A DNA stretch of 64,000 nucleotides from Atopsyche davidsoni (lineage: Eukaryota; Arthropoda; Insecta; Trichoptera; Hydrobiosidae), in NCBI GenBank assembly GCA_022113835.1, contig JAILWY010000018.1:12315501-12379500 (forward strand), read 5' to 3'. A model generated the notes under the pieces. That model was given only the letters and a program-made list of their open reading frames with translations, was not told the DNA's origin and searched no databases. This document shows, piece after piece, positions 1-14,128 of this stretch (position 1 is its first letter; each line of letters starts with the position of its first letter). Made by a program: the position numbers and the translations under genes.

Positions 1-250
1 AGCCGCTGGGCCGCCCGTTACTTCCTCGGTGGCCTGCGCGGCTCTCGGTTCATTTCCTCACGTACTCAATATATTTATAAAGACGTGGAGCCTGAAGCCT
101 GAAGGGCGCCTGGATTTAACAGCCCCGTCCGCGTCACATTAGGCGGCCGCGATTACTTACAAATTGGGGCATTATTCACGAGCGAGCGTTCAAATGAACA
201 TTTGCCAAAAAAATTTTCGCCGCTCGACGGCTTTACGATCGATTAAAAGT
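1..250. other. GC-rich left edge of the window
   Basis: The first 60 bases and 105-150 are clearly GC-richer than what follows. A reading frame is open from base 1 for 33 codons, but it has no start codon inside the window and no convincing donor. A TATA-like stretch (TTATAAAG, about 75-82) lies between the two GC parts, so this could equally be a promoter or the edge of an exon whose body is outside the window. Nothing further can be decided. Confidence 0.3.
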
Positions 251-1008
251 AGAAATAGAGCGCATGTTTTTTTGACAGATGGACGAACAATACGAGTGGT
301 TCTGTGATAAAAAGTCAGTCGACGGGATTTTCATTTTTTTACAGTGCTTGAAAATTTTTGACGTAATTTATCATATTACTCTTTTAAAGTGTCCAATAGC
401 AACTTCAATGTGCAAATCACAAAACTAACATCCTAAATCTCACATGCATTTTTTTCAATTAATGCGAACTTCTTCTAGCACTTTATAAGCCAAAAGTTTT
501 TAGTATTTTTTAAAGTTAACACATCATTACCATTATTTAAAAACATCGTAATATTCACTTATTTAAATTTTATAAAGAATTATTATACAACGTAACACAA
601 ATATAACAGCGTACAGCTGATAATGTAATGTAACCTTACATGTTTTTTAAAATTATTTTTCATGTATATATTTTTTTAATAAAACAGTTATTCAGACAAA
701 AACACAGCAAATGTTCTTTAAAAACTTGCTACGTTTGAGAGAATAAATCAAAGCTATTTATTTTAAACAGAGAATCAGTTCTCTTATGTGGTACAGTTCC
801 ACTACCTTTTTGATATCCTAAATTTTTCAAACTCAAAAAATTCGAAAAGAAAAAACCGATGTTTCAAAAATATCGAATGATTGATTTAGCAAGTCAAAAA
901 AAAAACGACGAAAATTGTTACTATGTTTCAGTTTAAAGAAGCTGTTACTTCCACGAGGAAGAAACGAATGTAAGATACGTCTTCAAAATCCCCATCACTA
1001 AGTCTTAG
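251..1008. other. AT-rich non-coding stretch
   Basis: Homopolymer runs of A and T and stops in all frames. No gene, repeat unit or RNA gene is visible. Confidence 0.7.
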
Positions 1009-1108
1009 GCTTTCGTCACTCGAGCTAATCAGCGATCGGAAGAGTATTTCGGTTTGGAGAGACCCGCCTGATTCACCACCCGCGTCATGGAGCGGTGACG
1101 CGCTCTGG
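1009..1108 (+). CDS. Candidate internal coding exon, product unknown
   Basis: A plus-strand frame is open for 45 codons from about 975, in a window where AT-rich DNA normally gives stops every dozen codons. It is bounded by a possible acceptor (ATCACTAAGTCTTAG before 1009) and a good donor (CTCTGG|GTGAGG at 1108/1109). Read this way the exon is 100 nt, enters with one base of a split codon and leaves in phase 0. The peptide is serine- and leucine-rich, then acidic and proline-rich, ending near WRDPPDSPPASW and GDALW. There is no in-frame ATG, so an upstream exon outside the window would be needed. I do not recognise it. The polypyrimidine tract is modest, and the region could instead be a conserved regulatory patch. 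Confidence 0.3.
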
Positions 1109-1230
1109 GTGAGGTGAATAGCTCATTGCAATTTTAGACCGCTGTAGGTTAGCCAGAACTGTCACAACACGCCCGGCCGTCGCGGAAGTGCCATCACGCG
1201 CCGGTACGTGTGTTCACGTGCGCGGCTCCG
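1109..1230. other. GC-rich patch after candidate exon
   Basis: High CpG content, including CACGTG-like sites near 1215. All frames are open only because the patch is GC-rich. A donor-like GTACGTG occurs near 1204, but any intron back to 1108 would be too short. Confidence 0.35.
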
Positions 1231-2319
1231 TCACTGATCATTTTTCATACATTTTTTTATTATTTTACAACGTAATTTATCTTTTTAAAAAAGTCTCCAG
1301 CGTGTAATTTTGTTTACATGCAATAAGTACCAACATTTATACCCTAAAATATATTTTTAAATATAATGACCCCCTTTGGTATTTGAGGTCTTGTTTATAC
1401 TACAAAAATACATACTAAATCAACACATATCTTATTGTTTGTTTTATATGACACGAACCTTTTGTTTTTAATTTGCTGAATGTTTCTGGTGACATTCACG
1501 TATCAGAAAAAAATTTGGTGCGACTAATGAATTTTCAGATTCAATACCATTTATAAAATTCGATAATATTTTTTTCTGTCTTAAATTATACCAAATGATA
1601 AGTAATAATTTTATTTTAAAATTTGAAGAAGCCGTATTTTTTTATACAAAATCTTTAAATGACATACTTACTTAACCATTAGTTTTGAAATGACAAATTA
1701 AATTATAATAAATTTTAAGTTATCGTTGTACTATTGAAAAGATTTCTAGTCTCCCATTTGCCGATGAGACCATGAGTTTTGAGAAATGGTATGCAATGTC
1801 TAGTGTTTCAAGGCAACATCTAAAGGGATAAATATTGCGGCTAAATTTGGGCTTAAACGCTGAATTAAAAATCGGCTTAAACGCTGAATTTCATTCCATT
1901 ACAGCAGCCATAGAGCGATAATAATTAAATTTTTTCAAGATGATAATAAGCTTGGAACTATTGAAAAACGGCGTTGGCGCCACCACGTTTTGTGACAATA
2001 ACAATAGGGTCGGATAGAGAGAGCAAATGCTAGCCGACTCGGCCGCACCAACGCCCATTGCTGAAGTCACTTGCTACTGAAATAGCTCGAGTCGACTTCA
2101 TTGCGAATTCCCGGATAAGTGTCTGTAAAAATATAAATAGTTTCAGATATTTACTGTTAAATTTAACGTTATAATAATATTCATATTTTCTCGTATGAAT
2201 ATACACGTGAATACCCTTAAAATAATTGCACACATAAATTGAATTTCAATCCTAAAATCTTAGACTTAAACACATAACAAAAACCAATAAAATAATTACA
2301 TATTTTATTTAGTATATAC

Positions 2320-2322
<3 letters not shown>
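1231..2322. other. AT-rich stretch with one GC patch
   Basis: Mostly AT-rich and without a gene. A 17-bp unit (GGCTTAAACGCTGAATT) is repeated at 1850-1866 and 1874-1890. A GC-richer patch at about 1968-2118 contains Sox-type ACAATA sites and may be regulatory. Confidence 0.5.
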
Positions 2323-2407
<85 letters not shown>

Positions 2408-2423
2408 ATATATATATATATAT
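2323..2423. repeat. (TA)n microsatellite with a (TG)n core
   Basis: About 100 bp of TA dinucleotides interrupted by a short TGTGTGTG run near 2397-2406. Confidence 0.95.
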
Positions 2424-5400
2424 TTAAATATGATTAAAATTGAGATATAAGTTTAACTCACAATGAAGCTGTAAAATATTAATTTCGTATTTTAATAAAA
2501 TATTAAATTACTCTCATGCTCAAAAATTATAAAAAACCATTAAACATACACTACATTAATTTAAAAAATATGCGTATTAAAACTCTCAGAATATGAAGTA
2601 ATTGCAAAAAACATAAATTTAACGCTTTTCTTAAGAGTTTACTTTTCGACTCTTCTTCCTTTACACAATACTCTTTTTTTTCGCTTGCTATTTTAAAAAT
2701 GAAAAGTTTTGTGTTTTAACTAAACAAATACTATTAAATTCAAAATAAATCTAGCAAAAAATTATCTAAATTAAAATAATAGTTTTTGGAACCTATAAAA
2801 ACCTTATTTTATTATTGTAGCACTGAAATTATCTGTGCGATACAGCAGTAAGTGTAAGACTATATTAAAAATAAAAGCATTGCCTATAGAATCATTGTAA
2901 AAAATGCAAAATAAACCAAGTAATTCCATATTACATATAATACTTACACCATAATGTACGCGTTGACACATCAAATAAGACACGTTCCCTCTTTTTAAAT
3001 GAGCATTTCATTTCTTCAGTATATATTAATACAAATAATGAATTAAAATCGATTTTAATGGCAGTGGAATAACTCGCCACGGTATACGGAAAATTTCAAG
3101 TACGCCACATTAGCTGTATTTATAGAATCATTTAATTATTTATCCGAAACGAATCGGACATTAGGTAATCATTATGTTTTCGATCGACTTGTCCGTTACG
3201 CAAGCCGCGGCCGGGCCGGCAGGCGCGGGTGGAAACAGCCAAAATCTTTCGGCGCCTATTTGATTAACACTGAAAATTCTTTAAATAATAACACTCACAG
3301 ATTCTCAAATGAAAATTATTCTGTATTTTTTTTTATTATATTGGTGAAACATTTCATAGGTACTTTAGATGAAGAGCAACGACCGGAGGTAGGATTTTTT
3401 TACCGGTTGACAGTGACATATGGGCATTAAACTCACCAAAAAGTTAAATTACTTTCCTCATAAAAATCTTTAAAAACTCTTGAAGCTCAATACTTTTATC
3501 AGTATGTAATAAAATCCACAATCTCGTACACAAAAATGAATACAATAAATAATACAAAAATTCTCGTGTATTCAACCTCAGCTATAGCTTTTTTAAAGCT
3601 AAGGAACCCAAACTGTATTTTTACGTTATTTATATTTTTATTGCTATATTATATATTGTTTCCATTCCATTTCAATAAAAAAAAATAATAATCACATATC
3701 AGTCAAAAATTCAATATGTATTGAGGTGGATATAATATTAAGGTTGATATATTTTATTTTTATTATTAGGGTTTGTTTGCTAAATATCCGTTATATCACG
3801 AAATTTAAGGCTCATAATGTTGATGAATGTTGTTAATGCTAATCTTCGATTGGTCAATGAAGTTTTGTACCGGCGTTGAATGATTATACTTATTTTAGTA
3901 TCAAAAAAATTAACATAAAAAATATCAGTAGGTAAGATGGTAAACTTGTGTGTAGAGAGAAGTGATTTATTAAAAAATAGCAATATGAAGACCGCTGTGT
4001 GTAACGCATGACGTTTTTGTAAACTTGCCGGTATATCAGTGGTAAGAAATAGTTCTATTTTACAACTTTTTATCTATTAACACTTGTTAGATTTTTTTTT
4101 ATTCATCGTTTACAGCAGTTCTGTTTACTGTTTCTACTGAAAAAATATCTACGTTCATTATTTTCTTAAGAAATAAATTAATCAAATATATGCTATCAAA
4201 TTAATGATAAATTACTATTTTTTTAAATTTTATAAGTAGTTTTGATATATGTGTGACTTTTAAAAATGCTTTGATAACTTTATAAATGAGTAAAATACTT
4301 TTTATGTAATATTTAGAAAACATAAAAAACTTTTTGAATTTTTTTCTATAAATGAGCATTATTAAAAAAAATATTATTAAACTCAATTATTTGGCACTTA
4401 CCTTCGTTCATGTATAATTTGATACAATTACGAAAACTGGAAAAGAAAAATTGTTTTTTTGATAAGGTACTCTTGTGTATAGTTTTTGTAAAATCTAAAA
4501 ATTTACTTTACATACATATTATATGTACACATATAAGCGGTGTTTTTAATTTGTCTTAATTTGTTTTAACATCCTGTACTCAAAATAATATATTAATTAT
4601 TTTTATATTTCTTCTATGAAAATTAATATCACTTTTAGACCGTATAATTAATTTATCAACTTAATATTGTTTATTCTCAGACCAAGTTTATTCAAACGAT
4701 ATATTACAAAACCCTTCATAGAGACAATGTTAAACACTGAAATAGATAACAACTGCAAGGAGTTAATTCCCAACAACCCATAAATATAAAATATGGAATA
4801 ATATATAATCTTTATCACTAACAGCCTAGTGTGATTACACGCGGGTGACATTATTTACATTGGTAATTTATTTCATTTTATCGGTTAAATACTTACTGTG
4901 TGAAATTCTTTAAATTTGTCCAACAATAAATATCTTACATTAGCGTATTAAATATATTAACGGAAAAATAAACAGTATAACATATTGTTAATAACGTAAT
5001 AAATTTCATTAGTTTAAAAAAAAATTGCAATTTCAATTTTTAATCCACCGGAAATTAAATAAAAATATCTTCGAATATAAAATCTGTGATTTTGAACATG
5101 AATGATTTTTTTTTTTAATAATTATCTTTTTACTTCTTCAAATCTATGAAAAATATCACGTAGTTTGCTTATTGATGCAGCAGCTTCCGAAAGTTTATTT
5201 TTAATGTTATTATTTTCCACTTGCACTTTTAATAGATTGGTTGATTATTGTTATTTCATACAGACAGCTTGACTTCAAATATTTTCAACTGCTGAAGTTA
5301 ACTTATTAAAATGTTCAGTTTGCTTTCAATTACCTTAAGCATGTTATCGAGCACTCTCAACTGTTGAATAAATACAGCGGAAATCGTTTTCCAGGTAGGC

Positions 5401-7105
5401 TGATGTTAAAAAAATAAACAACTTATCCGCTTTTTTCCTCCTTACTTATTTTAATTGGTTTGCTCCTAAAAAAATAACGACCTCTTTTATTCGAGGCATG
5501 TATTGAGAATCTCGGGCTTTTGTCTGGCGCGCCTTGGAAAAGAGTCAAGAACGCACAGAATTTTCACTGTGCAGACCACCCATACTATTGTCAGAAAAAT
5601 TGTTTATAAAATTGTAGGACTGCCAAAGTCGAAGAAGTAATTTAATACTTATATAGTTGTGAACTAGAATACTCAAAAAAAACTAAAATCATTTTCTAAA
5701 ATATTAACCAAACTCTATGTTGATTGCTACTAAGTAAATAGTGTTTGGATTTTTATAAAAAAATATACACGCATGCTCAATATTTAGTGCGTATTAAAAA
5801 AATGCATAGTAATAGCTGCCAAATGGCACAAGAAACCTTTATGAAGTATTAACATGTGGTATTTTCTTTGAATTTCATTTTTACTTATATATCGTAAAAG
5901 AAAAGTGCTTGAACTCAAAGACCGTAATTTTGAGATGAAATTTAAATATGGTAGTTTCTTTAGTAAAGAAATCAACCTTTTAAAAAAAATAATTCAAATT
6001 TGTAAAAATTTATTTTTTGTCTCATATCTTTTATTCTAACTCATTGGAACTCCGACTCCGGCCATCTTAAGGGAATATTGAAACCATGTGAGTCTTCCTC
6101 AAGTTTGTTATATTTTCTAAGAATTCAAATACATCGTGTGACCTTCAATCAATATTGATGCATTTCTTCAACAGTTATATTCAAATTAACTTATTAATAT
6201 ATCTTCGTATGCACAATCTACTAAAACGATTTAAATGTTTAATATTAATAAGCTGTTTTATTTTTATAGAAGTCATATCAATTCACATTTTACAATTTTT
6301 TTTCATAAGCTGCAAAGTGATAACGATTGGGACCACAGTTAATAAAACACGAATATATTATTGAATTTGCTTCTAAAATATATATTTTTTAAATTTTTGA
6401 TCACACTTATTTATAAAAGCCTCAAATAAATAGTATGTGCTTGAGCCTTGCAAGTAAAAAAATCTAATGGATGTTTAAAATACATTTTTCTTTTACCACA
6501 AATAAATCACGCTTATTAAAAATGGTTAATAGTGAGTTCAAATTATGTAATTTCTATTTATAAAAGCTATAAATACATATTATGCTCTGAGATATCAAAA
6601 ATAAAAACACAAGTATAATAAATTTCCTGAGATCAAGAGCGAGTTTGTCAACTCGGTTTAAAAATATTTGCCCTTTATATTCTGGGTTGCGTAGTCAGTG
6701 ACAAAACGGAACTCACGATATCAAAAAATAAGCTGTAATGTCTCAAAAAAGTTTAACATTTCCTCATTACAATAAAAAAAATGACGATCATCATGAAATT
6801 TATAATGATATTGTAATTATTTTATTTTTAAATTTTTATTTAACTTTTTCTTTTTACTATAAAAATCATCAACGATTATCATTAAATGTAAACTGTTATT
6901 GTATTTTAATTATATATATTCAAAGGTTGGGTGTGTTAATATTGTTAAACGTAAGTTAAATGACATATGATGTATCCGTTTACTATTGAATCATTAACCC
7001 CGATTCTACATGGTTTGTTTGAAGCAATCTTATACTTATAAATAATTCATGTAAAAGAGCATTCTGATACTGTTTTCAATTGAATCTTATTAAATAAAAA
7101 TGAAC
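2424..7105. other. AT-rich gene-free stretch
   Basis: No credible coding frame or RNA gene; open frames here are short and AT-driven. Small GC patches lie at about 3190-3240 and 5515-5585. A juxtaposed acceptor and donor (TTTTCCAG|GTAGGC, near 5391) is present but weak. Confidence 0.6.
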
Positions 7106-7118
7106 AACTCTATATTTA

Positions 7119-7356
7119 AGAAATTCAATATTTTTGACAGAGAGTACTTGGTGGAATTCCATTTTAATATTTTTGAATAAAATACTTGAGTGATTTTCCA
7201 CATTTTTGTTTTTATTAGTGACCGGTTTCGCCAACCTTTCACGTTGGCATTATCAATGTTTCTGTTTGATAATGCCAACGTGAAAGGTTGGCGAAACCGG
7301 TCACTAATAAAAACAAAAATGTGGAAAATCACTCAAGTATTTTATTGAAAAATATT
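7119..7356. mobile_element. Fold-back insertion with long near-perfect hairpin
   Basis: Positions 7166-7255 and 7267-7356 are reverse complements over 90 bases with a single mismatch (G at 7175 against C opposite), separated by an 11-base loop. The same 13 bases, AACTCTATATTTA, occur at 7106-7118 and 7357-7369. The second copy starts exactly where the right arm ends, as a target duplication would. That would make the inserted unit 238 bp: 47 bases of single-copy left sequence plus the hairpin. Each arm also contains a small internal stem (GCCAAC...GTTGGC). No reading frame is conserved in it. It could be a fold-back or MITE-like element, or a hairpin RNA locus. The family is not recognised. 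Confidence 0.6.
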
Positions 7357-7369
7357 AACTCTATATTTA

Positions 7370-7900
7370 CCATTAATAATGAATTTTTTGAATTATTCAA
7401 ATATATATTTCATCATTACTGATTTATTTAAATTTTCACGATAATTGGACATAAATTTTTCTAGTTTCATCCATTGCGATAGTCTTTGTGAGAATTATAA
7501 TATTTTACTTTCATCACTTTTTTGTGAATAAATTATAAGATTTAATTCTAAGCAGGGCTCAATTCATATTATTTTTTGTAATTTAAAAAACTATATTTTA
7601 TTTATTTTTATACATAACTCATATTATCTAATCGAGTTAGTACATACAATTGTATAAAATAAACCAAAATCATATGGTAACGTATGCTACGCAAAAAAGC
7701 TTCAACTAAAGAGAGTCAATAGCGAATAGTAAATAAATAGTATACTTGTATCTCGGGAGATGGTTATACGAAATTCTTTACATTTTATTTTGAACGACAA
7801 GCTCGACTGTGAGATCCTATTATACCAGGTCGAGTCCACGCTCGCCCGATAGCCCGGCGTCTTTGGTGATTAAAAATAATCCGACACAACATGTTAATGA
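7370..7900. other. AT-rich stretch ending in a GC patch
   Basis: No gene seen. A GC-richer patch (about 7795-7865) precedes the acceptor-like site at 7913. Confidence 0.5.
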
Positions 7901-8047
7901 CACATTTTTTCAGAGGAAGGTCACTGGCTTTATCCCAAACCAATAGGTTGCCAACAGAACGAGCGTCCCCGGGGGAACGTTTTATATAGAGACATACAAG
8001 AGGGACTTGATAACACCGATTGTGTTTATGAAGTCATAAAAACATAA
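7901..8047 (+). other. Short open frame behind an acceptor-like site
   Basis: A strong-looking acceptor (CACATTTTTTCAG, ending 7913) is followed by a frame open for about 45 codons that reads protein-like (HWLYPKPIGC, then RPRGNVLYRD). It has no ATG and no clear donor before its TAA. It also contains a CCAAT box and an AAGGTCA nuclear-receptor half-site, so a regulatory patch is an equally good reading. Confidence 0.2.
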
Positions 8048-11000
8048 GATTTAGTAAATATAGGAAGTCTAGTCTAAGAATTGATTTTGTTTTTGTATTT
8101 TTTCTTAGTTAATAACAAGCGCTTTGTAGTCTATACTTCATTGAAATTTCACAGATTCAAAAATCCTATCATATTTCATTAAGATATAACCTAAGATCAA
8201 AAAGAATATATTAAGGAAAAAATATAAGTACAGTTTGCGCATCAAAAACCAACTCAAATAAAAAATTCATTCTACTATACCCACCACTTTTTTTTAATTT
8301 AATATCACACGTGCAGAATATAAAGTAACTCCGCGTACATGAAAAAGTAGATTGGATCATTTGAGTAAACAATGTAACGTGATTGAACGGGAATTAAAGT
8401 CAAACCTAGAAATATACTGGATTTTAAACCAATTATTTTTATATAAATTTGTGTAAATATTTACGTACGAACTATTTATGTGAAACACGTACTTATTAAA
8501 ATTTATTTTTAATGTTAATAATCATGGTTTTGTTTGAGTATTTATAATGTTTTAAAAAATATTTAGTAACAAAATATTGTCTATCTATTAAATGCCTATT
8601 ATTATTTTTAACGAACGTTCATCTTTTTATTTACTACTTGCAGCCCTTAACCTGTACAGTGCAGGGTTATAAGTGATACTTCTTCAGATATTGTTTTATT
8701 GGGTGTTATCAATTGTGAAGTAAAGATTGTTCATATATAAAAAAACTTCATTGGAATTCCAAAATATATCAGCAAAATAATCAGTAAAAACAGCACTAAG
8801 ATTAAAATATTAATTTGTACATAAATTTGAATTGAATTATCCTTATTGAATACATGAGATGGCTGCGTTGTCAGATCACATCGCCTGTCTAACGCCCTAT
8901 AGCATTCGGCTTCAGCGAGGTAATTAGAATTCTATATGATGAAGGAGAAGGTCTCTTGATAATATTTCAATTTGAATAATCCAAAACAGTGCAGTTACAC
9001 AACCGTGCGACTTTTCAGTCTTGTGATTTAAAATTAAGCAATCCGCCGTACTGCTTTATGGAATAAATAAAAACTGCCAAGTTTCGATTATTAGTTATTG
9101 TAATTTTGTTTCATTATTAAACAGTCAACTAAGACAAACACTCAACTTTAAAAACATATTTTCATTGTTATTATATTTATCCTGCAACGAAACACACAAA
9201 AAATGTCTTAATTTAATATTAATACTAACAATATTTTAAGTGCTTACAAAATTAGACTTTTTTTTTTATTGGTGTTAATAATTATTAAAACTATTTATAT
9301 ACGCTCAACTTAAAATCTTCAACTTCAAGTGTATATATTACAGACAAATTGAATTGTTAGTTTTATCTACAACAAAGGTCGATACGATCATCATTCTATC
9401 TAATAACACTATCGAAGTATCGGTTGACCGTTTAAATCAATAATATAAATTTTAATGTTCATGACAAAAGTTATCGTAAATAACTAATATAGTATTTGAA
9501 AAAAACCGAATTATAATTAAGATAAAGATATTTTTTATTAACTAATGTTAAAATATATTTTTAATGAAAACAATAAAAACCTATTCTACAATATATCCGA
9601 TTCTTGAATTAAATATCTTTGGATAATTTTGTGAATTTAAAAATAATCAAACAATTTATTTTTGTACATCGTTAAAATAATTTTAAAGAAACTGACTTAG
9701 TATGACTACTTCACGAAAATAGAATACAGCTTCATCCGGTAACATTAGGTTAGGTCAGTCAAAAGTAGCTTGACTTATAGTGGAAGAAAATTTTATTTTT
9801 AACCATCGATGCATTACTCGTTTAAGACGAAAATTATTAGATCTATTTACACCATATATTTTTCAAAGTTTTTGAGTTTTTTTATTACAGAAAGCATGTT
9901 TAAAGACCGGTTTATTGACTGATTTGTACCGCTTTATTATATATAATAAGTGACAAAACTTTCTGCATTCTACATTGTTAATAGCTGTATTATTTGCATC
10001 TTTGAAAACCAATCTCTAAGAAATTCCACGTGTATGATAAATTGAGAAAATTATTTTAACTTCAATGACTGGGGTCTATAGCTATATCATAGCATATAGG
10101 TTAATTGGGATCTTTAAAATTATACACAAACATATAAGGTAAATTTATAAGTTTTATTAAAATCCAAGGCTTTAATTACAAAAAGTTGGGTTTTTAGTTT
10201 GTAAATATCGTTTTAAGTGTCGTTGAAATAACACGCTTTGCATGGCATTTTTCTTTCTTCACCAGAAAGTCGTTAGAAAATGCAAGCAAGGTCAGTAGAT
10301 ATTAAAATATAATCTTGAAGGCGCTTCAAAGTCATTAACTCGCAGCATCTGTCTCTTCTAAAATAACAGTCAAAAGTAGTCAAGCGAGCATATCGTGCGC
10401 CAGGGCTCTTCCCGATATAAATCACTTAAAACTTTGTCTGTTTCCGAAATAAAAAAGAATTTTTAGCATAGATTATCTCTATCACGTGTGACTGTTACAA
10501 ATTCAAACCGTTGTCATTTTCGATGTCGAAATAAGACGACACTATTGTCTAGTGATTTGAAAAATGATAAAAGGGATATTAATATTATTTAGCAATAAAA
10601 AAAAGCTGTGGTTAATAAACTCCTCTTTAATAGTGTTCAAACATAAAAGTGCACACTATAAAGTATAAATGGCCAATTTTACCTATGTTAGCACATCTGA
10701 TGACAAAACAATCAAAACAATTTAAAATAATATTTCTTTTCAAAAACATTTCATAAAAATAATATATTACATTCGTTTAGATTTTTATTAAAAACATGTT
10801 TTTTTAAAAAAAAAATTATAAAATATTTATCATCGTTGGTTTGAGTTTTACAGAAAATTGATAATATTAATAAAAACACATGTTTAAATTCGAATATAAA
10901 GCTTTTTGATGGTATTTTAAAATATGATAACCTATTATATACCTACTGAAAATTAATTATTAAGTTAAATTTTTTTTTTTTGAAAAAATACAAAATACTA

Positions 11001-14000
11001 TTGCACTTGACCGAGTCGAAAGCTGATATGCCATGACCTAATTAAATCGATCAAGATCACTCATTTTCAGTACAAGTGTTTACTGAGAGTGCCAACTCAC
11101 ATAGTCTCAGCCCAATGCCTTTCCGGCAGCAAAATTCTCACCAACTTTTATTGGCTGTACATTTTAATTGAGCAATAATTACTAACGATTCGTAATCGCG
11201 TGAACTAGCAACGCCGACTTGTCACGACGAAGACCCCGCTGCTGTCATTATATCTTTAAAAATGATCAATTTCAGATGCACTTTACTCTTTCTTTTATCA
11301 CGCTAAATTTATTTAGTTGGCTATACGAGTTACAATGATATTAATTTATCCGAACAGTTCCCTTACGTTATGAACATCAATTGCAGCAGTGAAGCTAAAC
11401 AATGAATCAGAAAGACCATGTACTGACTGGTTTGTTTTATGACAAAGATATAAATGAGACTTTTGACACTCGTACTCCACCGATTCGAGTTTGAATTTTT
11501 ACGTCTTTTAATTCCAATACAAACAAAGAAATCATCAAGAGTTTCATATTTCAAAACATTTGTTTTTTTTATGTATCGTGCAATATTTGTATTTATTTCA
11601 TATTTATTAATGCCTTTTAACTAGTAAAACCTCAACTTTGGATGTTTTTTTAGGAAACATGGTTTAAGTTAAATGCATGCGTATATTTTAAACTGAAAAT
11701 TTGTTATTATTAGTCAGTATACTGTGTAGTGTCACTTTCCATCTACCGTGGTAAATATATGTCAGCAGCTTGAGTCACGGACCAGATTATATACACTAAA
11801 CAGACCTAGGTGCTAATTTTGTAAAGACGATCTTCCAAGCGGTGACTCGCGGTCGACGCTATTGACGTTAAGAAATAAAAAATCAACCAATAAAATTCAT
11901 CGAATAATAATATCTTATTAAATATCTTAAATCAAAAAAAACAGCAGTGCATAATATTTTTGTAATTCAAATTGTATTAATAGTTTAATAAAAATTACAA
12001 CTTATCTTAGGACTTTGAGTAGTTTTTCTGTGGTCTGGCAACATAATCGAGCGTACTCCTCTGAGCGCGTGCAGGCATTTCAAGGAAACACACAGTCGAC
12101 ACGTGGCTCGTGCTGACGTCATTCTAAGCATCAATCCGTGGATCATAGGTCACGCCGTCGTCGCTTTAACAAGCACAAAATATCTTAACAGTTATATTAC
12201 CCACCTACCTTATTTACAAAATCAACAAAATTATTATGACTGTTATAAAATCTATCAATTTATCCTATCAATTGTAGCAAAAAGTTTTAGGAGAAATTAT
12301 AAAATAAAACTGAATTATTCCATCGAATAAGATGTTGGCACGTTAGGAATACTAAATAAATAGCATAAATGTAGTAAAAATTAAAATAAAAATTTACTTA
12401 AATACTTGAAAAATGCAATTCAAATAAAAAATATATATTCAATATATTGTTTTTACTATAAATTTGACTAAACCATAAGTTCGTACATTAAGATAGTAGT
12501 TTTTAAGGTAAGGTTTGCTTTATATCATTAAATTATGTACATATTCTTTACGTTGGATAACTCTCAAACCAAGCCAAATGGATTTGTACCAAATTTCAAG
12601 AAGATGCGATGGATTAATGTATTTCGATAAGATTCTGTTTATATTCTCATAAATTTATCTGTATAATGAGACAGTGTAATGTGGCCATAAATAAAAAAAA
12701 ATGAACATACTTTATAAATCTAACCTGCCCGGGATAAAACGTAGATGTGGCAAAGAAATTAAGTATCCTAACTTATAAATATTTTGTATGAAGAACTAAC
12801 TTCGTTCCTTCGGGACCCAAGCAAAGTTTAACTGGTCTTATAGTAATTCAGGCTTCGAATGTAAATTTGTTTATTGCTTAGTGTATGAATAAAAAACAAT
12901 TTGAGCATATTGTGTATAATTACTTTGTCGAAATTACGTTTATAACGTTTTTCGTCGTTTCAAATTCTAACGTTTCATAGAGATATAAAATATTCAAGTA
13001 AATAGTGTACATATTTATTAATTGCTTTCTAAAGAGATCAAACTTAACACAATCAAACTTTTATAACTATGCACAAATATCTTTAAATTTACTAAAATAA
13101 ATCAAACTCATTGAAATATATTAGAAAGTATTAATTTTTAATTTAACAAAAATATTATTTATTATAATTATTTGAAATGAAAACACTTTTAAATGTTTGA
13201 AGGTAAACAGTCTTATTGATATTTTCTTTTTAAAATCAATAAAACTGTTCAAATAAATTAGTTTATGCAGTTTTTTTTAAATATTGTCCAACAAAAGCTG
13301 AATTAAGAAATAAATCACAAATCTCTTAATACAGAATAAACGAGCCAAAAAAATTATATCTAATACAAATGAAAATTCATTTTAAAATAGAATTATGAGA
13401 AAAATCTGACATTTTGCAGCAATTGAATCATCGCAGCGTTTCCCTTCTCGATGTCCGTCGTGTTTTTTTATTTAGAAGGAGGTACAGCCACCTAGCCTGT
13501 CAGGAAGTCAAACGAAATTGAAAAAGAAAACAAATTTCAATAATAGATCCTTTGTGCGGGCCATTTGTCTCCCGCTATTGGGGCTTGGCACTCGGCTCAA
13601 AAGAAAAATATTTGCCCTGCGGGACCTTGGAAGTAATAAGATGACAAATGCGAGATTGAAGGATATATTTAGGGAAACAATTTAAAAAAATTATGAATGT
13701 ACTTGCAATGATTTTATTCTCTAATTTCTAGAAGATTCCACTGAATGATTATGTAATAAAACGGATTATATATTTATGTAGATGTCCGTACAAGTAATTT
13801 ATATTAAATAATTAAATGAATAATTTGGTATGTGTCATTTTTAGTTTTATGTCGTTACTGCTTCATTTGGCATGAAATACTTTATTTGCTTTCTTTTAAG
13901 TGTATTAAAGATGTATTTATTTTTATATCTCATTACTTATTTATATTATGTTACATATATTCCGTGTAGTCCTCATATACCCATAGGTAAACAATAACAC

Positions 14001-14128
14001 TCTACTAAACTCAATACATTCATTTTCAGACGATACAATGAAACACTAATGCAAGCTTTTACATTTTATTTATATATTTATTTTATGCATCTATTATAAT
14101 ATGCATTATTTTTACTTTTCCAATACAG
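8048..14128. other. AT-rich intron-like stretch with regulatory-looking patches
   Basis: No coding exon can be supported. GC-richer patches occur at about 10380-10430, 11040-11250, 12030-12170 (with a palindromic TGACGTCA at 12115) and 13430-13640 (with CCTTTGTG and CATTTG, the Sox/TCF and E-box type). Such islands in an AT-rich intron are typical of conserved enhancers, but conservation cannot be judged from one sequence. The stretch ends in an acceptor at 14128. Confidence 0.5.
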
